A stretch of DNA of 9,716 nt. It comes from NBML01 sp029939535 (lineage in GTDB: Bacteria; Desulfobacterota; Desulfobacteria; Desulfobacterales; Desulfobacteraceae). Under the pieces are notes generated by a model, which had not been told where the DNA came from, made no database searches, and saw only the letters and a program-made list of their open reading frames with translations. Location: assembly GCA_029939535.1 (NCBI GenBank), contig JAOZST010000143.1:1-9716 (forward strand). The letters are read 5' to 3'. The position numbers were made by a program, and so were the translations under genes. Of the stretch, positions 1-5,378 are shown one piece after another. Position 1 is the first letter of the stretch. Each line of letters begins with the position of its first letter.

Positions 1-1
1 T

Positions 2-745
2 ATAAGCAAAACAAGTGGGAGCCACAGCACAGTGCCAATGCTGTTCAACAAGAAACCCTATGACAACAACGATGTCCGCCTGGGTTTAAAGTATGCACTG
101 GATAGAGAAGAGCAGGTAAAGAAAATACTAAAGGGTTATGGTTCAGTGGGTAATGACCACCCCATAGCGCCTAATCTAAAATATTATGCTGAAGGGCTGC
201 CCCAGAGAACTTTTGATCCTGATAAAGCTAAATATCATATGAAAAAAGCCGGAATGCTGGACCATACCTTTCCACTTCATACCTCTGATGGGGGCTTTGC
301 AGGTGCGGTTGATTCAGCCCTTCTTTACCAGCAAAGTGCTGCAAAAGCCGGCATTAAAATTCAGGTCGTCAAAGAACCAAGTGATGGCTATTGGAGCAAT
401 GTCTGGATGAAAAAAGCCTGGAGCATGAGTTATTGGAGTGCTCGTCCTACAGTAGATTTGATGTTTACTACGGCCTATGCAGGAGATGCAAACTGGAATG
501 AAACCTATTGGAAAAACGATCGGTTTAATAAGTTGCTTGTGGATGCACGGGCTGAGCTGGATGAAAAAAAACGTGGTGAAATGTATTATGAAATGCAAAA
601 AATTGTCAGTGATCAAGGGGCAACTGTCGTTCCCATGTTCTCTGATATTGTTGTGGCTGCAAACAAGAAACTTAGTTATGAGAATTTCGGTGCCGGTCTG
701 GATTTGGATGATGCCAGAGGCCATGAGCGGTGGTGGTATAAATAG
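2..745 (+). CDS. ABC transporter solute-binding protein, family 5 (peptide/nickel type), C-terminal part; 5' end outside window
   Basis: The frame is open from the left edge, so this is the last 247 residues of a longer protein; family members are usually 500-600 residues. The binding proteins of family 5 (SBP_bac_5) capture oligopeptides, nickel chelates or related solutes outside the membrane and deliver them to a permease/ATPase complex. Visible family traits are the early stretch with VRLGLKYALDREEQV (a conserved helix in lobe II), then GNDHPIAPNL, then FDPDKAKYHMKKAGM (the usual 'DPEKAKxLLxEAG' segment). Later come the Trp/Tyr-rich segment WSMSYWSARPTVD and a C-terminal MYYEMQKIVSDQGATVVPMFSD, matching the family's 'Y..~Q.i..~~~p~ipl'. 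The signal peptide is outside the window. The ATG at 32 is internal, not a start. No permease or ATPase gene follows, so any partners must lie upstream or elsewhere. The substrate cannot be read from this fragment. The family call is firm. Confidence 0.9.
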   Translation: MSKTSGSHSTVPMLFNKKPYDNNDVRLGLKYALDREEQVKKILKGYGSVGNDHPIAPNLKYYAEGLPQRTFDPDKAKYHMKKAGMLDHTFPLHTSDGGFAGAVDSALLYQQSAAKAGIKIQVVKEPSDGYWSNVWMKKAWSMSYWSARPTVDLMFTTAYAGDANWNETYWKNDRFNKLLVDARAELDEKKRGEMYYEMQKIVSDQGATVVPMFSDIVVAANKKLSYENFGAGLDLDDARGHERWWYK

Positions 746-800
746 ATTTTTGAAAGGGTAAATTATTGTTGTGAATCCGCAGTCGCTAGAATAAATTGCC

Positions 801-828
801 TTGGATATTATTTGACAAAAATATCCAA
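801..828. promoter_or_regulatory. Perfect 8-bp inverted repeat, candidate operator
   Basis: TTGGATAT at 801-808 is exactly mirrored by ATATCCAA at 821-828, with a 12-base spacer; the half-site centres lie 20 bp apart, about two helical turns. The spacer contains TTGACA (812-817), but no good -10 hexamer follows at 15-18 bp. The repeat lies between the binding-protein gene and the PAS/HTH regulator. Seen: the repeat. Inferred: a binding site for a dimeric regulator, possibly the product of the gene at 946. Confidence 0.45.
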
Positions 829-838
829 TGAACAAAAA

Positions 839-903
839 ATACTTGATGATTCGATTTTATTGTTTAATTTTCAAAAATACAAAATAATCCTATCATCAAG
901 TAT
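839..903. repeat. 65-bp nested imperfect palindrome in the regulator's upstream region
   Basis: The outer arms ATACTTGATGAT (839-850) and ATCATCAAGTAT (892-903) are perfect 12-bp complements. The inner arms GATTTTATTGT (853-863) and ACAAAATAATC (879-889) share the same centre (position 871) and pair at 9 of 11 positions. Counting the few pairs nearer the centre, about 24 of 32 positions pair. The structure ends 42 bp before the regulator start. It could be a hairpin in the transcript, a pair of operators about 53 bp apart (five turns), or a remnant of a small palindromic element. There is no clean T-tract, which argues against a simple terminator. Confidence 0.75.
860..888 (+). promoter_or_regulatory. 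Candidate sigma-70-type promoter for the PAS/HTH regulator
   Basis: A weak -35 TTGTTT (860-865) is followed by 17 bp and AATAAT (883-888), one base off the consensus -10. It would start transcription near 895, leaving about 50 bases before the ATG at 946. The promoter lies wholly inside the 65-bp palindrome, an arrangement expected for autoregulation. The AT-richness of this stretch makes chance matches likely. Confidence 0.35.
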
Positions 904-945
904 CAAGCAAAAAGTATTAAACAAAAAAATGAAAGGTGACAATGA

Positions 946-1608
946 ATGAGCCCGGATGAAATATTAGAATCATATCTGCCAATGGTGAATTTTATTGCAA
1001 ACGTTTATGGTAACCATTGTGAGGTTATCCTCCATGACTTGAGAAAACTTGAAAATTCCATCATTGCGATAAAAAATAATCATATAACAGGTAGAAATGT
1101 AAACGATACAATTACAGATTTTGCATTGGATATTATTCATAAAGAAAAATATAAAAATGAGGATTTTATCTGTAATTATAGTGGAAAAACAGAAGATGGA
1201 AGAAAAAACATAAGAGCTTCTACTTATTATATTAGAGATGAAGAAAATAATTTAATCGGTCTGCTTTGTGTTAACGTAGATATTACAGCTTTAATAAATG
1301 CCCGTAAAGTTATTGATGATTTTGTCATGGCCGGTGAGACCATTGAAACAAAGGAACAGGAAAATTTCAGTCTGAGTATAAACGATCATGTCAGTTCTTT
1401 GATCATTCAAACCTTGGCTGAGTTTGAAACTGCGCCTCTGCGTATGACCATGGCAGAAAAAAAACAGATTGTTAAAAACCTTGAAAGCAAGGGAGTTTTT
1501 ATGCTGAAAGGTGTAGTAAATGAAGTGGCCAGATCTTTAAAAGTATCTGAACAGACTGTTTACAGGTATTTAAAAGAACTGGAAAAAAATTCAGTGGTTC
1601 CCGGTTAA
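946..1608 (+). CDS. YheO/DauR-type transcriptional regulator (PAS_6 + HTH_22)
   Basis: The 220-residue protein has the two-part build of the YheO/DauR family. An N-terminal PAS-like sensor spans residues about 5-118: YLPMVNFIANVYGNHCEVILHD at the start, and YYIRDEENNLIGLLCVNVDIT at the end, the family's typical closing strand. After a linker comes a C-terminal helix-turn-helix at about 165-212, with EVARSLKVSEQTVYRYLKEL as the recognition part. Family length is about 200-240, so it is complete. The start at 946 is preceded by AAAGGTG (932-938) at good spacing; an ATG at 942 is in another frame. Characterised relatives include the D-arginine-responsive repressor DauR; the ligand here is unknown. 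The DNA is far poorer in G+C than the genes downstream (about 25 % on two hand-counted lines, 1081-1200), suggesting transfer or relaxed codon use. Its position behind a peptide-type binding protein hints at control of uptake or amino-acid use, but this is inference. Confidence 0.88.
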   Translation: MSPDEILESYLPMVNFIANVYGNHCEVILHDLRKLENSIIAIKNNHITGRNVNDTITDFALDIIHKEKYKNEDFICNYSGKTEDGRKNIRASTYYIRDEENNLIGLLCVNVDITALINARKVIDDFVMAGETIETKEQENFSLSINDHVSSLIIQTLAEFETAPLRMTMAEKKQIVKNLESKGVFMLKGVVNEVARSLKVSEQTVYRYLKELEKNSVVPG

Positions 1609-1616
1609 CGTAATTT

Positions 1617-1637
1617 TAAAATCCCTACAGGATTTTA
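1617..1637. terminator. Short AT-rich hairpin between converging genes, possible two-way terminator
   Basis: TAAAATCC (1617-1624) and GGATTTTA (1630-1637) form a perfect 8-bp stem with a 5-base loop. It lies 8 bp after the regulator stop and 12 bp beyond the stop of the converging SEC-C gene. The stem itself gives a T-run on either strand. Only two G-C pairs stabilise it, so termination would be weak. Confidence 0.5.
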
Positions 1638-1649
1638 TTCTCAGGCACC

Positions 1650-1853
1650 TCAGCCGAATCTTGTACTGGGACTGCATGATTTTTTAGAAACTATCTTCTT
1701 TTTGGGATGTTCCTTAAAATAAAGTTTATCCTTTAAAAGGTGACATTTTTTATATTTAATTCCACTACCACACCAGCAGGAATCATTCTTCCCGGGTAAT
1801 ATTTCAGGAGGAATTCCCCCGTTATTTTTGAAAAGTTTACTGAACCAGCCCAT
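1650..1853 (-). CDS. Small SEC-C motif zinc-binding protein
   Basis: This 67-residue protein consists of little more than a SEC-C zinc motif: C26-W-C28, eight residues, then C37-H38 (PGKNDSCWCGSGIKYKKCH). The motif is named for the C-terminus of SecA and also occurs in many unrelated proteins, where it binds zinc and often mediates contact with a partner. Here it is preceded by an amphipathic Trp/Phe/Lys N-terminus (MGWFSKLFKNN) and followed by a Lys-rich tail. GGAGA (1861-1865 on the plus strand, read in reverse) lies 7 bases before the ATG, supporting the start, and a TATAAT box lies 25 bases upstream. It is transcribed toward the PAS/HTH regulator and diverges from the 600-residue gene. 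The family motif is certain; the role of such stand-alone miniature proteins is not known to me. Confidence 0.82.
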   Translation of the reverse strand: MGWFSKLFKNNGGIPPEILPGKNDSCWCGSGIKYKKCHLLKDKLYFKEHPKKKIVSKKSCSPSTRFG

Positions 1854-1877
1854 AAAACATTCTCCAATTTTAAAAAA

Positions 1878-1906
1878 ATTATAATCCCCATGAAAATAAG
1901 ATGAAA
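1878..1906 (-). promoter_or_regulatory. Promoter of the SEC-C gene
   Basis: On the minus strand a perfect TATAAT (1878-1883) sits 17 bp from TTTCAT (1901-1906), a weak -35. The spacing to the ATG at 1853 gives a short leader with its ribosome site at 1861-1865. The -35 lies inside the palindrome ATGAAATTTCAT (1901-1912). Confidence 0.5.
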
Positions 1907-1942
1907 TTTCATTTTGTAAAGAGATGCTATTTTACAAAATGA
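1901..1942. promoter_or_regulatory. Two overlapping palindromes, candidate operator
   Basis: ATGAAATTTCAT (1901-1912) is a perfect 12-bp palindrome. Overlapping it, TCATTTTGTAAA (1909-1920) and TTTACAAAATGA (1931-1942) are perfect 12-bp inverted arms with a 10-base spacer. They lie just upstream of the minus-strand -10 box at 1878, and about 185 bp before the plus-strand gene at 2126. This fits an operator or, if transcribed, a hairpin. No regulator can be assigned. Confidence 0.6.
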
Positions 1943-1990
1943 TTAAATCTCGATTAAATTGATGCGGTCGAAAAAAAAGCTTATCTGAAA

Positions 1991-2029
1991 GCAGGGAGCT
2001 TTAGATTATTTATCATGAATTTTCCCTGC
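1991..2029. repeat. 7-bp inverted repeat with 25-base spacer
   Basis: GCAGGGA (1991-1997) is mirrored by TCCCTGC (2023-2029). It lies upstream of a TTGACA at 2048 in the spacer before the 600-residue gene. It is the only GC-rich structure in this AT-rich spacer. It could be an activator site or a chance match. Confidence 0.35.
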
Positions 2030-2047
2030 CTGAATTTTGCATATATC

Positions 2048-2075
2048 TTGACAGAATTTCCCGGTAAATGTTACT
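2048..2075 (+). promoter_or_regulatory. Weak candidate promoter for the gene at 2126
   Basis: A perfect TTGACA (2048-2053) is followed after 16 bp by GTTACT (2070-2075), a poor -10. It would give a leader of about 45 bases that includes a run of nine A residues. No better promoter is visible before the start at 2126. Confidence 0.3.
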
Positions 2076-2125
2076 TGTCATTTTAAAAAATTAAAAAAAA
2101 ATTACTTCCGGTAAAGAGAGGAATT

Positions 2126-3928
2126 ATGAACACGACCTCCAGGCAGCAAAAGAATCTGATCTCCCAATGGGCCTTTGATACTCGTCCAATTCTTGGCAGG
2201 CTTCATTTATGGCTTGAAAATATTAAAATAGAGTGGATAAAGGGACAGCCCCAGGATGAAATGCAGGATTCAATCTCCTTTGTGGATAACAGAACGGAAA
2301 AGATGCTGGCCATGACCTCGGCAGTTACCGCCCTTGGGACCAAACTCTTTGGTCGTTTCGGTGAAGGGGCTGGATTAAACAAAAAACAACTCAACCTGGT
2401 TAAAAAAGATGCAGATGCCATATCTGCATATGCCATGAGCGAAAGCCTGTGGTATCTTTCCCGTACCCTGCCTGAAAATCATGCCATCATGGTCTGCCTG
2501 GGCGAAGGCCTCATGCCCAAGGGAGGTGAAACGCTGGAAATGGGAGCCAATCCCCTGCTTGGGTTTGGGCGGGTATATGCCAGACCTGAAGTTGCCAAAT
2601 TTCTTGATAATTGTGTATTAAAACTTATCAATGACCCGACATACAAATGGGAAGACTTCAAACGGGCCATTGCATTAAAAGATATTACCGTATGGGGGGC
2701 TGCCATTGACACCCTTGAAAACACATCCAGATTTGCCCTTGGTGAGGTAACCGGCCCCTTAAGCATTCTTCACCTTTTTGATCAGCCCCTGGCAATCACT
2801 GACCAGTATGAAGGATATATCGGCAACCTGGTCCTGCCCAAAGAAGTCGTGGAAACAGCTGCAGACGATTCCCTTCTGGTTAACTATTTTACTCCCAGGG
2901 GCAAGGTAATGGATGCAATTACCATGACCTATCCGGGCATTAAACCAGGTAATGTACATGTCTGGACCCTTCAGGGGGAAAACAGGGAACCCAGAATTGG
3001 AAAATTATGGGAAGAATGGGAATCTGTTGGTGCCCATCTGGTGGATGGTAACTGGACTTTGCCAACGGGATACAGCCCTTTTACTGATTCAGGCACCTAT
3101 GCACCCACCTTTGCCGTAAAAACATGGAAAGATGAAAACAATGAAATTCACCTTTTTCTGGTTGACGGGTATGCAGCCTCGGCTGAAGCCATCCAGGCAG
3201 CCAGTCTTTCTTCCATCCTGAATCTGGATGTCTCTCTGGCTGTTTTGTCTTCAAAATTTCACCTCCGATACGACAGGGATGCTGCCAGCATGAAACTGGA
3301 TCCCGATGCCATGGATTTTTCAAGCCGCCTGAAAAAAGAAGTTTTTACCGACGATGTCGAGGATGACATCAGAGATAATCTGGTTGAAATCTACCGGGAT
3401 AGTATCTGCGAAGCAAGGGATGCCGGCATCCCTTTAAAAAAGAAAACTATTTCCGCCGACGACCTTATTGCGGGGAAAAAATGGCAGACCCTTGCCACGG
3501 CTGGGTATATGCTGCCAGACCCCTATACTGGAGCCCCAGGCGTTACCCAGGTATCTGAAGACACCTATGAGGTCATGGTGAGAATGACCTCTGAAAAAGG
3601 GGACAAACTTATCACCTTTTCTTTAAGGCTCCTTGAACCCTTTGACCAGAGCAAGCTGGTCTTCACTCCCCTGCTTAACCGGTTTCTAAAAGGGGAAAAC
3701 TTTTTGACCCGGGCAGTGAAAATTTCCGATTCCGGAAGGATCAGAAATGAGCTACAAACATTGTGCACCGATGCCCTGGAACATTTTGACAACAAAGTAT
3801 TACTTAGATTTGAAAAAATTTCCAAAGCCACCATTTGCGAGGAAGAGCAGATAATTCTTCGCAAAATATTGAAATGGTATAAAAAGAATTACCCCATCTG
3901 GTTTGAATGGCTTGAATTGGACTCTTGA
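2126..3928 (+). CDS. Conserved-looking 600-residue cytoplasmic protein of unrecognised family
   Basis: I do not recognise this family. The reading frame is long and uninterrupted, codon use resembles the enzyme genes downstream, and AGAGAGG (2115-2121) precedes the ATG, so it is a real gene. No signal peptide or membrane segment is visible, so it is probably soluble and cytoplasmic. Features seen: an aromatic N-terminus with three Trp (residues 15-37); a helix-like Ala/Met segment (59-75); a Gly-rich stretch at about 126-148 (GEGLMPKGGETLEMG, then NPLLGFG) that could be a ligand loop; a Trp/Gly-rich middle part (about 270-340) containing GNVHVWTLQGENREPRIG; an acidic helix around VEDDIRDNLVEIYRDS; a Pro/Gly stretch LPDPYTGAPGVTQV near 460; and a Trp-rich C-terminus. 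No CxxC iron-sulfur motif and no P-loop are seen. An OsmC-like gene follows after 115 bp on the same strand and may be co-transcribed. Function unknown. Confidence 0.85.
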   Translation: MNTTSRQQKNLISQWAFDTRPILGRLHLWLENIKIEWIKGQPQDEMQDSISFVDNRTEKMLAMTSAVTALGTKLFGRFGEGAGLNKKQLNLVKKDADAISAYAMSESLWYLSRTLPENHAIMVCLGEGLMPKGGETLEMGANPLLGFGRVYARPEVAKFLDNCVLKLINDPTYKWEDFKRAIALKDITVWGAAIDTLENTSRFALGEVTGPLSILHLFDQPLAITDQYEGYIGNLVLPKEVVETAADDSLLVNYFTPRGKVMDAITMTYPGIKPGNVHVWTLQGENREPRIGKLWEEWESVGAHLVDGNWTLPTGYSPFTDSGTYAPTFAVKTWKDENNEIHLFLVDGYAASAEAIQAASLSSILNLDVSLAVLSSKFHLRYDRDAASMKLDPDAMDFSSRLKKEVFTDDVEDDIRDNLVEIYRDSICEARDAGIPLKKKTISADDLIAGKKWQTLATAGYMLPDPYTGAPGVTQVSEDTYEVMVRMTSEKGDKLITFSLRLLEPFDQSKLVFTPLLNRFLKGENFLTRAVKISDSGRIRNELQTLCTDALEHFDNKVLLRFEKISKATICEEEQIILRKILKWYKKNYPIWFEWLELDS

Positions 3929-3987
3929 ACCTGAATATTGAACCTGGCGCTCTGTCGCGTTGGCTGTTAGCTAAAAGCTAATAGCTA
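3925..3987. repeat. Short direct repeats and three tandem heptamers (NNAGCTA)
   Basis: TTGAACCTG occurs at 3925-3933 and again at 3938-3946, period 13; the first copy overlaps the stop codon of the upstream gene. Then TTAGCTA, AAAGCTA and ATAGCTA follow directly (3967-3987), three heptamers sharing AGCTA. The first two form a TTAGCT/AGCTAA hairpin. The last runs into TATACT (3986-3991), which resembles a -10 box but lacks a good -35. This type of decayed heptamer array is typical of dispersed intergenic repeats. Confidence 0.55.
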
Positions 3988-4043
3988 TACTATTGAATCA
4001 GACCTGTAAACCTGACAGATAAAAATAAGGAAACAAAAATAAA

Positions 4044-4448
4044 ATGGAACAATTTGAAATATTATTTCCGGGAAATAAAAAAATTGATGTTAAATTTAAC
4101 GACTTTCTGGTTAAAACAGACCAGGCCAGGCAAAGCGGAGGAGATGAAACAGCTCCTGAACCATTTGACCTGTTCCTGGCTTCCCTGGGTGCCTGTGCCG
4201 GGATTTATGTCAAATCATTCTGTGATGTCCGAAAACTGAACACCAGGGCAATGAGGCTTTTCCTTTCAGCCTATTTCAATGAGGGCCAGAAACTGCTGGA
4301 CCGAATTGAGATCACTCTTCATGTGGAACAGGCCTTTCCGAAAAAATATATAAAACCCATCATAAAAGCAATGAACACATGTGCAGTTAAAAACCAGCTC
4401 CATCCAGATATCAACACAGAGACAAGGGTGATTTACCTGGAAAATTAA
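4044..4448 (+). CDS. OsmC-like protein
   Basis: The 134-residue protein has the OsmC/Ohr-like build: an N-terminal beta part, then APEPFDLFLASLGACAG with Cys51 at the start of the long helix, and a second Cys113 in NTCAVKNQLHP. These are the two positions where OsmC and Ohr carry their redox-active cysteine pair, which reduces organic hydroperoxides. Length is normal for the family (about 130-145). The start at 4044 is supported by AAGGAAA (4027-4033). Sequence style is nearer the YhfA-like subgroup than true Ohr, and for many members of that subgroup peroxidase activity is unproven, so the substrate is open. It follows the unrecognised 600-residue gene by 115 bp and converges on the GntR gene. 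In a strict anaerobe a role in oxidant defence, or as a thiol-dependent accessory to its neighbour, is plausible but inferred. Confidence 0.85.
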   Translation: MEQFEILFPGNKKIDVKFNDFLVKTDQARQSGGDETAPEPFDLFLASLGACAGIYVKSFCDVRKLNTRAMRLFLSAYFNEGQKLLDRIEITLHVEQAFPKKYIKPIIKAMNTCAVKNQLHPDINTETRVIYLEN

Positions 4449-4451
4449 CGT

Positions 4452-4471
4452 CCTGGGTGGGCCTGGGTGGG
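4452..4471 (+). repeat. Tandem 10-bp repeat forming a canonical G-quadruplex motif
   Basis: CCTGGGTGGG occurs twice without a gap (4452-4461, 4462-4471). Together they give four GGG runs with loops of 1, 3 and 1 bases (4455-4471), a pattern that favours a stable parallel G-quadruplex. It lies in the 37-bp gap between two converging stop codons, four bases after the OsmC-like gene ends. No hairpin terminator is visible there, so it may serve to stop or slow polymerase. Confidence 0.7.
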
Positions 4472-4485
4472 AAAGAAAAGACAGG

Positions 4486-5178
4486 TTAAATTGTTTTGAT
4501 ATTTTTTTCTATATTGATACGTTCAATACTCAGGATGGCATGTTTTTTAACATTTAAAATATGCCGGGCCAGAACAGCCTGGGCATTTTCAATATTACCG
4601 GCTGCTATATCCTCATACAGGCGAATATGTTCAGAATCCACTGTTTCCATGGGGGTGACAAATAAAATATTGCCCCTGTATTTCAGGTATAAAAGGTCAA
4701 ATAAAAATTTCAGGGTATTGATCTGAATCCGGTTACCAGACAATTCCGCCAGGACCAGGTGGAACTCCATGTCCTTTAATAATCGGTCTTTCAGATAGAT
4801 GTCCCGCACAGCATCCAAATGGTTGTTCAGGGCTTTTTTTAATTTATTCAACCCCTTTTTGGTGATGGATGAAATGGTTTTGGGCAGAAGAGAAACCTCA
4901 ATCTGTTCCCTGAACTCATAAATTTCAGTGATTTCTTTAAGACTTATATTTTCCGTATAATACCCACGATTGGGTTCATGGCGTACAAGCCCCTGGAACT
5001 CCAGGCGTTTCAAAGCCTGGATCACCGGGGTGGTGCTCATGTTGAGTCGTTTGGCCAGGTCTCCATAGGAAATTTTCTGGCCAGGTATAATCTCATTGAG
5101 AAAAAACATGCGCCTGATACCCATATAGGCTTCCTGGGTATAATCTTCCTTTGATTTTTTCTTATTCTGTGCTCCCAT
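4486..5178 (-). CDS. GntR-family transcriptional regulator, FCD (FadR) subfamily
   Basis: The 230-residue protein has a winged HTH of GntR type at residues about 12-75 (ISYGDLAKRLNMSTTPVIQALKRLEFQGLV, then the wing HEPNRGYY). An all-helical FCD ligand domain follows at about 80-215. The FCD metal-site residues are all present: D136 and H140 in DMEFH, H184 in SEHIRLY, and H206 in ARHILN. Such proteins are dimeric, usually repressors, released by small carboxylates. I start at the ATG at 5178; an upstream in-frame TTG at 5196 has no ribosome site, while a weak AGG precedes 5178. The gene is divergent from the 2-oxoacid oxidoreductase operon, with a promoter and two palindromes in between. Local control of that operon, with a 2-oxoacid, acyl-CoA or related acid as effector, is the simplest inference. 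Confidence 0.92.
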   Translation of the reverse strand: MGAQNKKKSKEDYTQEAYMGIRRMFFLNEIIPGQKISYGDLAKRLNMSTTPVIQALKRLEFQGLVRHEPNRGYYTENISLKEITEIYEFREQIEVSLLPKTISSITKKGLNKLKKALNNHLDAVRDIYLKDRLLKDMEFHLVLAELSGNRIQINTLKFLFDLLYLKYRGNILFVTPMETVDSEHIRLYEDIAAGNIENAQAVLARHILNVKKHAILSIERINIEKNIKTI

Positions 5179-5247
5179 GCAGCCTAGATATAACAAGATT
5201 TTAACAAAATCAATTAAAATAATAACAAAGGCCTGCTAAAGGCTTAT

Positions 5248-5266
5248 ATGATTGAATTTCATTCAT
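5248..5266. promoter_or_regulatory. 19-bp near-palindrome, candidate GntR operator 1
   Basis: ATGATTGAATTTCATTCAT is symmetric about position 5257 with a single mismatched pair; symmetry resumes outside at 5245-5246 and 5268-5269. It lies 8 bp upstream of the TTGACA at 5274 and between the divergent genes. Size and ATGAT half-sites resemble the second palindrome at 5309, suggesting that one dimeric regulator binds both. Confidence 0.55.
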
Positions 5267-5273
5267 TTATTGC

Positions 5274-5300
5274 TTGACAAGCCCAGAGACAATCTATAAA
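5274..5300 (+). promoter_or_regulatory. Promoter of the 2-oxoacid oxidoreductase operon
   Basis: A perfect TTGACA (5274-5279) is followed by TATAAA (5295-5300) with a 15-bp spacer, slightly short. Transcription would begin near 5307, giving a leader of about 70 bases. The palindrome at 5309-5336 lies directly downstream of the predicted start, a classic repressor position. The in-frame TTG at 5274 that would extend the alpha subunit is part of this -35 box and is not a start. Confidence 0.55.
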
Positions 5301-5308
5301 AAGACGGT

Positions 5309-5336
5309 AAATATGATCAGATTTTTGATCATATTT
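5309..5336. promoter_or_regulatory. 11-bp perfect inverted repeat followed by T-run, candidate operator 2 or attenuator
   Basis: AAATATGATCA (5309-5319) and TGATCATATTT (5326-5336) pair perfectly around a 6-base loop; the T-run continues to 5340. Each arm also contains the self-complementary TGATCA. As DNA it fits an operator just past the transcription start. As RNA it is a hairpin with a U-tract in the leader, so a terminator/attenuator is an alternative. The stem has only two G-C pairs per arm, which favours the operator reading. Confidence 0.6.
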
Positions 5337-5378
5337 TTTTACAAATTAAAAAGGTTCCCAACCAAGGAGATGCTAAAA

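Noticed and set aside
314..835. 173-codon open frame on the minus strand across the binding-protein gene
   Set aside because: It lies antisense to a clear family-5 binding protein, has no recognisable domain or ribosome site, and its residue make-up looks like a shadow of the plus-strand gene.
839..903. CRISPR-like or tRNA-like structure
   Set aside because: There is a single inverted repeat with no spacer-repeat periodicity, and no cloverleaf or T-loop sequence.
3565..3864. 99-codon minus-strand frame inside the 600-residue gene
   Set aside because: Ser/Leu-rich shadow translation with no motif, no promoter and no ribosome site.
5179..5196. TTG start adding six residues to the GntR regulator
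   Set aside because: There is no ribosome site before the TTG; the ATG at 5178 fits the family N-terminus better.
5309..5340. Riboswitch or firm intrinsic terminator in the leader of the 2-oxoacid oxidoreductase operon
   Set aside because: The leader is only about 70 bases, the hairpin has very few G-C pairs and no known aptamer pattern is seen; the operator reading is simpler, though attenuation is kept as an alternative.
5274..5378. Longer alpha subunit starting at the TTG at 5274
   Set aside because: The extra 35 residues have no family counterpart, the TTG is part of a -35 box, the stretch spans a palindrome, and the ATG at 5379 has an ideal ribosome site.
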